The notes: generated by a model from the letters alone, not told the origin. Shown: positions 41,436 to 50,653, counted from the first letter of the stretch. The stretch is 64,000 nt of DNA from Serratia symbiotica (GCF_000821185.2 NZ_CP050855.1:558001-622000); one strand, 5' to 3'. Numbers and translations: made by a program.

Positions 41436-43085
41436 ATGGAAATTTTTTTTACTATCCTCATTTTGACCCTGGTGGTCTCCCTATCTGGGGTAGTGACGCG
41501 CATGTTGCCGTTCCAGATGCCGCTACCGTTAATGCAAATCGCCATCGGTGCCTTGTTGGCTTGGCCACATTTCGGGCTGCATGTCGATTTTGACCCCGAA
41601 CTGTTTATGGTGCTGTTTATCCCGCCGCTGCTGTTTGCTGATGGCTGGAAAATGCCGATGCGTGAATTTTTGCACTATGGGCGCGAAATTCTTGGTTTGG
41701 CGTTGGTGTTGGTATTAATTACTGTCGTCGGCATCGGCTACCTGATTTATGCCATGGTACCAGGCATTCCGTTGGTGGCGGCCTTTGCGCTAGCGGCGGT
41801 GCTGTCGCCAACCGATGCCGTGGCGTTGTCCGGCATTGTTGGTAAAGGGCGCATTCCTAAACCCATCATGGGTGTGCTCGAAGGCGAAGCATTGATGAAC
41901 GATGCTTCCGGCCTGGTGTCGCTAAAATTTGCCATCGCGGTGGCGATGGGCACCATGGTGTTCACCGTCGGAGGTGCTACCCTTGAGTTCCTCAAGGTGG
42001 CGATCGGTGGTTTGCTGGCTGGTGTGGCAGTCACCTGGACTTACAGCAAATCCCTGCGCTTAATTAGCCGCTGGAGCGGCGATGATCCGGCTACACAGAT
42101 TGTCTTCCTGCTATTGCTGCCGTTTGCCTCTTATCTGATCGCCGAGCATGTTGGCGTCTCAGGCATTCTGGCGGCGGTAGCCGCAGGGATGACCATCAGC
42201 CAGTCTGGTGTGATCCGCAATGCGCCGCTGGCGATGCGCTTGCGTGCTAACAGCGTCTGGGCGATGCTGGAATTTGTCTTCAACGGCATGGTGTTCATCA
42301 TGTTGGGCCTGCAACTCCCTGGTATTTTGGAAACCTCGCTTATGCAGGCTGAGCTAGATCCAACCATTCAGACTTGGTATCTGTTCGCCGATGTGGCATC
42401 CATTTACGCTGCGCTGCTAGTGCTGCGTTTTACCTGGCTGTGGCTGATGAAAAACGCCAGCAAACGCTTTATGAAAAAGCGTCCGCTGCAATTTGGCAAT
42501 TACAGCATGCGCGAGTTATGGGTGGCGTCATTCGCCGGGGTGCGTGGGGCGATTACTTTGGCCGGTGTGCTGTCGATACCGTTATTGCTGAGTGATGGCA
42601 GTGCCTTCCCGGCACGTTATCAACTGATATTTATTGCTACCGGGGTGATCCTGCTGTCGCTGATTGTTGGCGTGTTGGTGCTACCGCTGTTGCTACGTGG
42701 TGTGCAGGTGGCAGATAAGAGTGCCAGCAAGAGCGAAGAACGCATGGCCATTGTCATGGCAGCGGAGGTGGCGGTGGAGAGCGTCAATAAAATGGAGGAA
42801 CGCTTGGCCGCCGATACTGAGGAAAACATCGATCCGCAGGTGTTGAAAGAGATCAGTTCGCGGGTGGTAGGTATGTTACGCCGCCGCATTGCCTCGAAGG
42901 AAGATATCGAGAATGCGCTGGTGATGGAAAACCTTGAACGGCGTTTCCGCCTGGTGGCGCTGCGTGCTGAACGCGGCGAGCTGTACCACTTACGCGCTAC
43001 GCAGAAAATCAGCAATGAGACATTACAGAAGCTGCTGCACGATCTCGATCTGCTGGAAGCGCTGCTGATAGAGCGCGAAGAGTAA
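41436..43085 (+). CDS. yjcE: Na+/H+ antiporter family protein YjcE
   Basis: A 549-residue CPA1-family monovalent cation/proton antiporter. The start at 41436 (MEIFFTILILTL) fits the family; the extension to 41340 is rejected. About 12 membrane segments span 1-410, with the signature LSPTDAVALSGI (about 125-136) and GEALMNDASG. The cytosolic C-tail is helical. It follows ghxP as in E. coli. A small hairpin (GAGCCGC...GCGGCTC, 43091-43108) follows the stop but lacks a T tract, perhaps cut by the adjoining IS. Confidence 0.93.
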   Translation: MEIFFTILILTLVVSLSGVVTRMLPFQMPLPLMQIAIGALLAWPHFGLHVDFDPELFMVLFIPPLLFADGWKMPMREFLHYGREILGLALVLVLITVVGIGYLIYAMVPGIPLVAAFALAAVLSPTDAVALSGIVGKGRIPKPIMGVLEGEALMNDASGLVSLKFAIAVAMGTMVFTVGGATLEFLKVAIGGLLAGVAVTWTYSKSLRLISRWSGDDPATQIVFLLLLPFASYLIAEHVGVSGILAAVAAGMTISQSGVIRNAPLAMRLRANSVWAMLEFVFNGMVFIMLGLQLPGILETSLMQAELDPTIQTWYLFADVASIYAALLVLRFTWLWLMKNASKRFMKKRPLQFGNYSMRELWVASFAGVRGAITLAGVLSIPLLLSDGSAFPARYQLIFIATGVILLSLIVGVLVLPLLLRGVQVADKSASKSEERMAIVMAAEVAVESVNKMEERLAADTEENIDPQVLKEISSRVVGMLRRRIASKEDIENALVMENLERRFRLVALRAERGELYHLRATQKISNETLQKLLHDLDLLEALLIEREE

Positions 43086-43112
43086 CACAGCGAGCCGCAC
43101 AAGCGGCTCTTC

Positions 43113-43765
43113 ATGACCTGTTCTCTTATGGCTGAACGTACTGACGTAGCTAACCGTGGGTTGAACGATATCCCCATCGCCTGCGTGAACAGCCTGAAAG
43201 GCTTCCCGGACGCCATCAATGAGGTCTATTCGCAGGCGCGCGTATCCAGTTGTGTATCGTGCATAGGGTGCGCAATACCTGCGGTTCCCCTCCGAAGGAC
43301 TACAAGGCCGTCACCCATGATCTGAAGGCCGTCTATCAGGCAGCAACGGCAGAGGCGGGTTTGCAGGCGCTGGAAGCGTGCGGCAGTGCTTGGGACAGCC
43401 GATATCCGCAGATAAGTTGCAATTGGCAGGTAAACTGGGCGAATCTTGCCACGTTCGTTGCATACCCGGCGGATATCGGCATGGTGATCCACCACGTTTG
43501 CATCACCAACGCCATCGAGTCGTTAGACAGCGTGATCCGCCATGCGATCAAAAAGCGTCAGGTGTTCCTGACAGACGATTGAGTGAAAAAAGGGGGGGCT
43601 GACCATCTGGGCGGCCTCAAAGAAATGGACGATGCCGCTGAGGGACTGGCGTATGGCGATGAACCGCTTTATTACCGAGTTCGGTGGCCGCCTAGACAGT
43701 CACTTCTGAAAAATGTATTTATACAGAATGGTAAACAGGCTCCAATCCGTCTAACTACAACATAT
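43113..43765 (+). mobile_element. decayed IS256-family transposase, 3' half (copy 2)
   Basis: Pieces in different frames give NRGLNDIPIACVNSLKGFPD, then VHRVRNTCGSPPKDYKAV and a long stretch ending ITNAIESLDSVIRHAIKKRQ, then a frame matching MNRFITEFGGRLDSH. These match the C-terminal half of IS256-family (IS285-like) transposases. There are at least two frameshifts and a stop, and the 5' half is missing. The IS end is probably around 43735-43765 (TTATACAGAATGG). It is inactive. Confidence 0.8.
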
Positions 43766-43799
43766 AGACTGAGTGCTTTGCTCTTTTACAATATATTGG

Positions 43800-43827
43800 G
43801 CCTTCCCCACGCCCGTGGGGGTGTTTC
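43800..43827 (+). repeat. solitary CRISPR-like repeat 1
   Basis: A 28-base unit with core CTTCCCCACGCCCGTGGGGG and tail TGTTTC. The palindromic centre, the flanking CTT/GTGTTTC and the length resemble type I-E CRISPR repeats. A copy with 26 of 28 identical bases is at 45189-45216. No second repeat lies within 61 bases on either side and no cas gene is in the window. A terminator-like hairpin is the alternative. Confidence 0.5.
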
Positions 43828-43878
43828 TTGTTTTTAAGTCAGTACACATGGGCCACTAGTGATTATCTGTCTTTTTGG

Positions 43879-43905
43879 CTATAATGGCTATTCGAGCCAT
43901 TATAG
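43879..43905 (+). promoter_or_regulatory. palindromic operator/promoter of the toxin-antitoxin pair
   Basis: A perfect 11-bp inverted repeat (CTATAATGGCT, spacer ATTCG, AGCCATTATAG) lies 14 bases before the antitoxin start. A consensus TATAAT -10 (43880-43885) is inside the left arm. This is the expected arrangement for autorepression by antitoxin or toxin-antitoxin complex. Confidence 0.75.
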
Positions 43906-43919
43906 ATAGTAGGTTATTT

Positions 43920-44189
43920 ATGGAAGTCATTCCTGCACAACTCGCTAAGAACCAGTTTGGTGATCTGCTGATGAAAGTTCAGCGTGAGCCAGTGGAGATT
44001 AGTAAGCATGGTAAGCGTGTGGCCGTGGTCATTTCTCCTGAAGAGTATGATCAGTTTGCACAGCTTAAGCTACAGAGTTTAAAAGCTATTCTGGCAGAAT
44101 CCATTGCACAGGCCGATCGTGATGAGTTACATAGTATTGATGATGTATTTGCACCTTTGACGGTCGATGAACTTGAAGATAAGGCTTAG
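43920..44189 (+). CDS. Phd/YefM-family antitoxin
   Basis: An 89-residue antitoxin. The N-terminal part (VIPAQLAKNQFGDLL, then EPVEISKHGKRVAVVISPEEY) is the Phd/YefM DNA-binding fold. The acidic C-terminal 35 residues should wrap and neutralise the toxin. The start at 43920 follows the palindromic operator; an in-frame ATG at 43875 lies upstream of it and is rejected. The toxin starts two bases after its stop. Intact. Confidence 0.88.
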   Translation: MEVIPAQLAKNQFGDLLMKVQREPVEISKHGKRVAVVISPEEYDQFAQLKLQSLKAILAESIAQADRDELHSIDDVFAPLTVDELEDKA

Positions 44190-44191
44190 GG

Positions 44192-44485
44192 ATGAGCGTT
44201 CAGTTTACTAAGAATGCCAGAGAGCATATTCGGGCAATAAAACGCTATTCCCTGCGTCGGTGGGGGGGTAGCGTAGCAGAGGCTTACGCTAATTCGTTGC
44301 GTGTAACTATGACAGATATTCTTGATCGTCAGCCGTCCCCCGGACGTGATCGTAGTATGGATCTTCATTTTGGGGTGCGGAGTTTCCCTGTTGAGAGTCA
44401 TATTATCTACTATCGAGAAGTTCCTGCTGGTATTGAGGTGTTGGCAGTATTACACCAGACGCAAGATCCACATAATCACCTGTAA
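44192..44485 (+). CDS. ParE/RelE-superfamily toxin
   Basis: A 97-residue toxin of the ParE branch: an N-terminal helical hairpin (FTKNAREHIRAIKRYSLRRWG), then RSFPVESHIIYYREVPAGIEVLAVLHQ, a typical ParE C-terminal sheet. ParE proteins poison DNA gyrase, whereas RelE relatives cleave mRNA. The absence of the RelE catalytic basic set favours ParE, but this is inference. It is coupled to the antitoxin and the frame is intact, unlike the IS sequences around it. Confidence 0.87.
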   Translation: MSVQFTKNAREHIRAIKRYSLRRWGGSVAEAYANSLRVTMTDILDRQPSPGRDRSMDLHFGVRSFPVESHIIYYREVPAGIEVLAVLHQTQDPHNHL

Positions 44486-44489
44486 TCAT

Positions 44490-44755
44490 GGGGCAAGCCG
44501 ATACAGCATTCTGTGTAAGTGCCTTTTCTCAGTAGTGACCGTCCAGGTGGTCGCCGGACTCAATAACAAAGCGGCTCATCGCCATGCGTCAGTCCCTCAG
44601 CGGCATCGTCTATTTTTGTGATGCCGCCTGGATAGCTAGCCATACCACTTTTTTCACTGAAGTCGTCCGTCGGGAACACTTTACGCTTTTTGATGGCATG
44701 CCGGATCACTCTGTTCAGCGATTCTATGGTCGCATAGTCATAACCTCATTTTAAT
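44490..44755 (-). mobile_element. decayed IS256-family transposase 3' end (copy 3)
   Basis: Read on the minus strand this gives TIESLNRVIRHAIKKRKVFPTDD and then frames equivalent to the end of copy 2. The outer IS end is near 44495-44510 (minus-strand CTTACACAGAATG). It points towards copy 2, so the two transposase 3' ends face each other around the toxin-antitoxin pair. It is heavily frameshifted and truncated. Confidence 0.75.
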
Positions 44756-45283
44756 TGATGTGTCTATTACACATCGTATAACGCGACATGGGCGTTACTT
44801 TGTTACAAAGCCGGGTTCGGGGTTATTTGGGAAACCGACGAACAGAGGGAAGTGGGGTTATCTCATCATGATCACTGATAGGACGATTTTTAAATACACC
44901 CTTGAGGTGTACCGCGAAGCGGATGGATATCGGGCCATTTCCCGCCGCTGGAAGTGCAAGAAAAACCTGGTCGATCATAAAACGCAATTCACCTCGCCGG
45001 ACAAGACGGGGTTACGTACGCAGGCATATCCACCGACCCGACAAGGTAAAATTTTCCTGAATTCCGACTTTGGGAGTGATGACAATATATAACATTTTGA
45101 AAATGATACCGAGCGCGGAAACGGTGATCGTACTGCGAGATAGCATGGGGTTGACCCAGACGCAACTGGGCAACCTGATGGGGCTGGAGTCTTCCCCACG
45201 CCCGTGGGGGTTTTTCCAATATCCTTCAGGTTGCTTCAGGGCTGATTCACTACAGTTATCCGCTTTACATATTCTTCACTCTA
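44756..45283. other. decayed accessory stretch with small HTH-like frame
   Basis: Two short plus-strand frames are visible. 44868-45092 encodes about 74 residues (start MITDRTIFKYTLEVYREADG) that I do not recognise. 45070-45190 encodes IPSAETVIVLRDSMGLTQTQ and LGNLMGLE, a XRE-type helix-turn-helix start that is cut off exactly where the second CRISPR-like repeat begins. Neither looks like a complete gene. Confidence 0.45.
45189..45216 (+). repeat. solitary CRISPR-like repeat 2
   Basis: Core CTTCCCCACGCCCGTGGGGG with tail TTTTTC, differing from repeat 1 at only two of 28 positions. It ends the truncated helix-turn-helix frame. Because five T follow the stem, an intrinsic terminator is an equally simple reading for this copy alone. 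The near identity with repeat 1 over 28 bases argues for a shared repeat. Confidence 0.5.
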
Positions 45284-45796
45284 TTAAAAACTTTCATTAG
45301 CGATAAATTCCAGCTTTTCGCCGCACTGGCAGCAGCGATATTCGCTTTCGCCGCGCAGTACGCGGTTGTGGCGGCGCACGGTGAGCTGATGTTGCTGGCA
45401 GCCGCAGTGGTAGGGGAAAGTTTTGCGTTGCACTGAGGCGATCTCAAACTGGTGGGTGCGTTTGGCGGGGACTTGCAGCACGCTTTCCATCATCCAGCGC
45501 CATTCTCGGCCATGGGGTGCTACGCGGCCAAACTGGCGGAACGCCAACAGGTGTGCCAGCTCATGGGGTATCACTTCGTCGATAAACGCTTGCTGGTTTT
45601 CCATCAATAGCACCGGGTGCAGGTGGATTTCCCAAGCCAGCAGCCAGGCAGTTCCTGCGCTAGTGCCGCGTTGCTGGTAAATGATTTTCGGCTCTGGAAA
45701 TTCGGCGGAAAAATGCTGCCGAGCCAGTTGCAACTTTTCTCGCAGGCAGCGCATCACCGCCTGTTGTAGCTTTATGGGGATTCTTACTTTGTTCAT
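45284..45796 (-). CDS. sprT: SprT-family zinc metalloprotease-like protein
   Basis: A 170-residue protein (165 in E. coli) of the SprT family, with the HExxH zinc motif in [11 protein letters not shown] and a C-terminal zinc-ribbon (CGCQQH...CCQCGEK). Its role in bacteria is poorly defined. The start at 45796 ([12 protein letters not shown]) fits the family; the extension to 45832 is not conserved. It borders the accessory island on its 3' side. Confidence 0.93.
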   Translation of the reverse strand: MNKVRIPIKLQQAVMRCLREKLQLARQHFSAEFPEPKIIYQQRGTSAGTAWLLAWEIHLHPVLLMENQQAFIDEVIPHELAHLLAFRQFGRVAPHGREWRWMMESVLQVPAKRTHQFEIASVQRKTFPYHCGCQQHQLTVRRHNRVLRGESEYRCCQCGEKLEFIANESF

Positions 45797-46095
45797 TGTA
45801 GGTAGCTTAAGCCTAGGCGTGGTGGCTGACAATAAGCCGATCGACGCTGATGGATTGTAATCAACGTGTTAACTGCGGGATAATAAAGCGTGCATGAGGA
45901 GCCAGTACCCGCAGTTCTCACTGGATAAAGTTGCCACGGTTCCCTTTACACAAAAACGGTTATTTTGCGATTTGGCGCAATAATTAGCTGCTTAAAAATA
46001 CGTAAGGTGGGGGCAGTTTTTTGACTGACTGCAGCACCTGAGTAGTGCAGCTTCCGTGTGAATTTAATGCAATTGAGCGTGCAAGTGAGAGATCA

Positions 46096-47742
46096 ATGTC
46101 GAATAAACCGTTCTATTACCAAGATCCGTTCCCGCTGAAGAAAGACGATACCGAATACTACCTGCTGAGCCGCGATCACGTCACCGTGAGCGAATTTGAA
46201 GGCCAGGAAATGCTGAAAGTCGCCCCGGAAGCGCTGACCCTCCTCGCCCAACATGCATTCCATGACGCCTCATTTATGCTGCGCACTGCGCATCAGCAAC
46301 AGGTGGCCGACATCCTGCGAGATCCAGAGGCCAGCGAAAACGACAGATACGTTGCGCTGCAATTCCTGCGTAACTCAGAGATCGCCGCAAAGGGGATTTT
46401 GCCGACCTGCCAAGACACAGGTACGGCGATTATCGTTGGCAAGAAAGGCCAGCGTGTCTGGACTGGCGGCGGTGATGAGGCGGCGCTGTCGCGCGGGGTG
46501 TACAACACCTATATCGAAGATAATCTGCGCTATTCGCAAAACGCTGCGCTGGACATGTACAAAGAGGTCAATACTGGCAGCAATCTGCCAGCGCAGATCG
46601 ATCTCTATACTGTGGATGGCGAGGAATATAAATTCCTGTGCATCGCCAAAGGCGGCGGTTCAGCCAACAAGACTTACCTGTATCAGGAAACCAAAGCGCT
46701 GTTGTCTCCGGGCAAACTGAAGGATTATCTGGTCGATAAAATGCGCACCTTAGGCACCGCCGCTTGCCCGCCGTACCATGTGGCGTTTGTTATCGGTGGC
46801 ACTTCGGCCGAAGCAACGCTGAAGACCGTCAAACTGGCCTCTACCAAGTATTACGATGGCTTGCCGACTGAAGGCAATGAGTACGGCCAGGCGTTCCGCG
46901 ATATGGCGTTGGAGGCAGAACTGCTGAAAGAAGCGCAGAATTTGGGGCTGGGCGCGCAGTTTGGCGGCAAATACTTCGCTCACGATATTCGTGTAGTGCG
47001 CTTGCCACGCCATGGCGCGTCCTGCCCGGTTGGCATGGGGGTATCCTGTTCTGCTGACCGTAATATTAAGGGCAAGATCAACCGTGATGGCATCTGGCTG
47101 GAAAAACTGGAGCACAACCCAGGCAAGTTTATTCCGCAGGCACTACGTCAAGCAGGGGAAGGCGAAGCGATCAAGATCGACCTCAATCTCCCGATGGCCG
47201 AGATCCTAAAACAGCTCGCGCAGTATCCGGTTGCCACCCGTCTATCGCTGAGCGGCACCATCATCGTGGCCCGCGATATCGCGCACGCCAAGCTGAAAGA
47301 ACGCTTGGATCGCGGTGAAGGTCTGCCGCAGTACGTCAAGGATCACCCGATCTACTACGCTGGTCCTGCGAAAACACCGGACGGCTACGCATCCGGTTCA
47401 CTTGGCCCGACCACCGCAGGGCGCATGGATCCCTATGTCGATCTGTTGCAGTCACATGGCGGTAGCATGATCATGCTGGCGAAGGGCAACCGCAGCCAGC
47501 AGGTGACCGATGCCTGCCATAAGCACGGCGGATTCTATCTTGGTAGCATCGGTGGCCCGGCGGCGGTGCTGGCACAGCAGAGTATTAAGAGCTTGGAGTG
47601 TGTCGAGTATCCTGAACTGGGGATGGAGGCAATCTGGAAAATTGTAGTAGAAGACTTCCCGGCGTTCATTTTGGTAGATGACAAAGGCAATGACTTTTTC
47701 CAGAAGATCCAAGCGGGCCAGTGTTCCAACTGCTTGAAATAA
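46096..47742 (+). CDS. fumA: class I fumarate hydratase (Fe-S)
   Basis: An oxygen-sensitive 4Fe-4S fumarase that interconverts fumarate and malate in the TCA cycle. The start at 46096 (MSNKPFYYQ) gives 548 residues, the length of E. coli FumA and FumB. Cluster cysteines are Cys105 (PTCQDTG), one near 224 (TAACPPYH) and one near 318 (GVSCSADRN). The similarity does not cleanly separate FumA from FumB; FumA is chosen by recall. The gene is convergent with aroP. Confidence 0.92.
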   Translation: MSNKPFYYQDPFPLKKDDTEYYLLSRDHVTVSEFEGQEMLKVAPEALTLLAQHAFHDASFMLRTAHQQQVADILRDPEASENDRYVALQFLRNSEIAAKGILPTCQDTGTAIIVGKKGQRVWTGGGDEAALSRGVYNTYIEDNLRYSQNAALDMYKEVNTGSNLPAQIDLYTVDGEEYKFLCIAKGGGSANKTYLYQETKALLSPGKLKDYLVDKMRTLGTAACPPYHVAFVIGGTSAEATLKTVKLASTKYYDGLPTEGNEYGQAFRDMALEAELLKEAQNLGLGAQFGGKYFAHDIRVVRLPRHGASCPVGMGVSCSADRNIKGKINRDGIWLEKLEHNPGKFIPQALRQAGEGEAIKIDLNLPMAEILKQLAQYPVATRLSLSGTIIVARDIAHAKLKERLDRGEGLPQYVKDHPIYYAGPAKTPDGYASGSLGPTTAGRMDPYVDLLQSHGGSMIMLAKGNRSQQVTDACHKHGGFYLGSIGGPAAVLAQQSIKSLECVEYPELGMEAIWKIVVEDFPAFILVDDKGNDFFQKIQAGQCSNCLK

Positions 47743-47785
47743 CCCGCCCAAACCTGAGCAAAGGTATGTATGCCCCCAAGAGCGG

Positions 47786-47812
47786 AAAAATGCCCGCATT
47801 TGCGGGCCATTG
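47786..47812. terminator. bidirectional terminator between fumA and aroP
   Basis: Stem GCCCGC-ATTT-GCGGGC flanked by A-rich and weakly T-rich sequence lies between the convergent fumA and aroP. Confidence 0.65.
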
Positions 47813-47834
47813 GTGGTGTTTAGGGGGAAAACCT

Positions 47835-49205
47835 TTAGCGGCTGGAGATGCATTGGCTACGCTGCTTGATGGCGTAGCTGACCGCCAGAACTGCTATCCA
47901 CAGCGGGATCAGTAACACCGAAATGCGAATGCCTGGCGTCAGGTACATGATCACCAAGATACCGGCCATAAATAGCAGGCACAGGTAGTTGCTGAACGGA
48001 TACCAGATGGCTTTGAACTTCGGTTCGACGCTTTCACGGTTTTTAGCCGCGCGGAATTTCAGGTGCGCCAGGCTGATCATCGCCCAGTTGATCACTAGCG
48101 CCGAGATTACCAGCGCCATCAGCAGTTCGAAAGCACGCCCAGGGATCAGATAGTTGATCAGCACACAAAATGCGGTGGCGATGGCGGAAACGCCGATGGC
48201 GACCACCGGCACGCCACGGCTATCCACCTTCAGCAGGCTTTTCAGCCCGTTGCCTTGTTGTGCTAGGCCGAACAGCATGCGGCTGTTGCAGTAAACGCAA
48301 CTGTTATATACCGACAGCGCAGCAGTCAGCACCACGATATTTAGCACGGATGCCACCAGATTGCTGTCCAACGCCTGAAAAATCAACACAAAAGGGCTGC
48401 CGCTTTCAACCACTTTGCTCCATGGGTAGAGCGAAAGCAGAACCACCAGTGAGCCGATATAAAAGATCAAGATACGGTAGATAACCTGGTGGGTGGCTTT
48501 GGGAATGCTCTTTTGCGGGTTGTCAGCTTCTGCTGCGGTGATGCCCACCAGTTCGAGGCCGCCGAACGAAAACATGATCACCGCCATCGCCATCACCAGC
48601 CCCATGCTACCATTTGGCAAGAAACCGCCTTGTGCCCATAGGTTGGTGACGGTGGCTTCTGGGCCACCCATGCCGCTGAACAGCAGATAGGCACCGAATG
48701 CGATCATACCGATTATCGCCACCACTTTGATGATGGCAAACCAGAACTCCACCTCGCCGTAGACTTTCACATTGGCCATGTTAATGGCGTTGATCACCAG
48801 AAAGAACACGGCGGCGGAGACCCAGGTGGGGATCTCCGGCCACCAGTACTGCACATAGATGCCGACTGCTGTTAGTTCTGCCATCGCCACCAGCACGTAC
48901 AGCACCCAGTAGTTCCAGCCGGAGACGAAGCCAGCAAAATTACCCCAGTATTTGTACGCGAAATGGCTAAAGGAACCGGCCACTGGCTCTTCCACGATCA
49001 TTTCACCGAGTTGGCGCATGATCAGAAACGCGATGAAACCGCCAATGGCATAGCCGAGAATGACCGAAGGGCCAGCCATTTTTATTGTTTGAGCGATACC
49101 AAGGAATAGCCCAGTACCTACTGCGCCCCCGAGGGCAATAAGCTGAATATGGCGGTTTTTCAGGCCGCGTTTTAGCTGGTCGCCATGTTGTTGACCATCC
49201 ATCAA
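47835..49205 (-). CDS. aroP: aromatic amino acid transporter AroP
   Basis: A proton-driven APC-superfamily permease for phenylalanine, tyrosine and tryptophan. It has 456 residues (457 in E. coli) and 12 membrane segments. The start motif IQLIALGGAVGTGLFLG (about 21-37) and SFGGLELVGITAAEADNP are typical. It lies upstream of and divergent from pdhR as in E. coli. A possible TyrR box is in its upstream region. Confidence 0.94.
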   Translation of the reverse strand: MMDGQQHGDQLKRGLKNRHIQLIALGGAVGTGLFLGIAQTIKMAGPSVILGYAIGGFIAFLIMRQLGEMIVEEPVAGSFSHFAYKYWGNFAGFVSGWNYWVLYVLVAMAELTAVGIYVQYWWPEIPTWVSAAVFFLVINAINMANVKVYGEVEFWFAIIKVVAIIGMIAFGAYLLFSGMGGPEATVTNLWAQGGFLPNGSMGLVMAMAVIMFSFGGLELVGITAAEADNPQKSIPKATHQVIYRILIFYIGSLVVLLSLYPWSKVVESGSPFVLIFQALDSNLVASVLNIVVLTAALSVYNSCVYCNSRMLFGLAQQGNGLKSLLKVDSRGVPVVAIGVSAIATAFCVLINYLIPGRAFELLMALVISALVINWAMISLAHLKFRAAKNRESVEPKFKAIWYPFSNYLCLLFMAGILVIMYLTPGIRISVLLIPLWIAVLAVSYAIKQRSQCISSR

Positions 49206-49241
49206 TTAAACCTCTATGTTATGGCAGAATGATTCACATGC

Positions 49242-49259
49242 TGTAAAGTAATGGTTACG
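49242..49259 (-). promoter_or_regulatory. possible TyrR box upstream of aroP
   Basis: TGTAAA-N6-GTTACG resembles the TyrR consensus TGTAAA-N6-TTTACA and lies about 40 bases before aroP, which TyrR represses in E. coli. One arm is imperfect. Confidence 0.45.
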
Positions 49260-49626
49260 ATACTTGTTTTATTTTATTTACGGCGATATGGCAATTAATT
49301 CAACGGAGCCGCTACCGGTCGGCAAAGAATAATGCTATGTGCGGCAGTTTGCACCTGTTTTGTGATGCCAGTGGTTAAGATTTCAGCAGGCTAGGCAACA
49401 AAATGTGGGTTGTGTGACGTCAGGGGGGAGACGAAATAACTTCGGCAGTGTCCCATCATTGTGCGTGAACGCTGCGATGATCAACGTCGGGACATCACCT
49501 GGATAAGCGCTTTTGATGGCGTCTAAAGGACAGTAAACCGCCTAACTTATCGCCGTTGGTGCAATAGTCATGCATTAAAACTGGGGTAATAAGGCTGTAA
49601 CCTTCCTCATGTAACGTTAACGCGTA

Positions 49627-49641
49627 ATATGGTATTACCAG
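49627..49641 (+). promoter_or_regulatory. second PdhR-like half-conserved box
   Basis: ATATGGTATTACCAG repeats the GGTATTACC core of the main PdhR box 135 bases further downstream but lacks the outer AATT arms. A role as an auxiliary PdhR site is inference. Confidence 0.4.
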
Positions 49642-49760
49642 CGCAGTGTTACCGTTTTGCGCTGGGCTTTGCAGTAAGAAATATGTGATAACCTGTTTTC
49701 AATCAAGGCTTATATGGACAGGGGATGAATACTTTGTTACTTTTACGGCCACGTATTTGA

Positions 49761-49777
49761 AATTGGTATTACCAATT
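49761..49777 (+). promoter_or_regulatory. PdhR operator
   Basis: AATTGGTATTACCAATT is a perfect palindrome matching the PdhR consensus (ATTGGTNNNACCAAT). It lies 34 bases before the pdhR ATG, so PdhR should repress its own operon until pyruvate is present. Confidence 0.88.
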
Positions 49778-49810
49778 GACTCCGCGCTATTCGCAGAGAA
49801 GAATTCACCC

Positions 49811-50596
49811 ATGGCCTACAGTAAAATCCGTCAACCCAAGTTGTCAGACGTTATTGAACAGCGGCTCGAATACTTGATCTTGGAGGGAACATTGCATCCC
49901 GGCGAGAAGCTGCCTCCAGAGCGTGAGCTGGCGAAACAATTCGATGTTTCCCGCCCTTCATTGAGAGAGGCCATCCAACGTCTGGAAGCTAAAGGGCTGC
50001 TCTTGCGTCGGCAAGGTGGCGGTACCTTTGTGCAAACTAATCTGTGGCAGAGCTTTAGCGATCCGCTGGCTGAATTGCTGGCCGACCATCCTGAATCGCA
50101 ATTCGATCTGCTGGAAACGCGCCACGCGCTAGAAGGCATTGCCGCCTATTACGCTGCGCTGCGCGGTACTGATGAAGATCTGGCGCGCATCCGCGATTGC
50201 CACATTGTGATTCAACAAACTCAGAAAAGCGGTGATCTCGATGCTGAAGCTGGCGCCGTTATGCAGTATCAAATCGCCGTGACTGAAGCTGCCCATAATG
50301 TTGTGTTGCTGCACCTGCTGCGCTGTATGGGGCCGATGCTGGAACAGAATGTGCGTAAAAACTTTGAATTGTTCTACTCGCGCCGTGAGATGTTGGCAAC
50401 AGTGAGCAGCCACCGCGCCGGGATTTTTGAGGCGATTGTGGCACGCGAACCGGAAAAGGCGCGTGAAGCTTCGCACCGCCACTTGGCGTTTATAGAAGAA
50501 GTTTTGCTGGATCTCAGCCGGGAGCATACCCGACGCGAGAGATCGCTACGGCGTCTCCAGCAACGCAAGGATTCAGAACTGTTCTCTTCAGGGTAG
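49811..50596 (+). CDS. pdhR: pyruvate dehydrogenase complex repressor PdhR
   Basis: A GntR/FadR-family repressor that senses pyruvate and controls the PDH operon and respiratory genes. The start at 49811 ([11 protein letters not shown]) gives 261 residues (254 in E. coli). The winged helix is at about 10-75 ([25 protein letters not shown]), and the FCD ligand-binding domain is at about 95-235. The C-terminal tail is rich in Arg and Gln and slightly longer than usual. aceE starts 136 bases downstream after a strong hairpin. Confidence 0.95.
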   Translation: MAYSKIRQPKLSDVIEQRLEYLILEGTLHPGEKLPPERELAKQFDVSRPSLREAIQRLEAKGLLLRRQGGGTFVQTNLWQSFSDPLAELLADHPESQFDLLETRHALEGIAAYYAALRGTDEDLARIRDCHIVIQQTQKSGDLDAEAGAVMQYQIAVTEAAHNVVLLHLLRCMGPMLEQNVRKNFELFYSRREMLATVSSHRAGIFEAIVAREPEKAREASHRHLAFIEEVLLDLSREHTRRERSLRRLQQRKDSELFSSG

Positions 50597-50653
50597 GCTA
50601 CGTGGAAAGTCAGTTCGAGGTACTTGGCTGAATTTGCTGCAATCAAATGATGG

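Larger units (their letters stand above)
49260..49810. other. aroP-pdhR divergent spacer
   Basis: About 550 bases without a gene. It holds the possible aroP operator at the left, then unremarkable sequence, then two GGTATTACC-centred sites near pdhR. Open frames into pdhR (from 49646) are not conserved. Confidence 0.6.

Noticed and set aside
44868-45092. HicB-like antitoxin (YTLEVYREADGY start)
   Set aside because: The resemblance covers only about 12 residues; the rest does not follow the HicB pattern.
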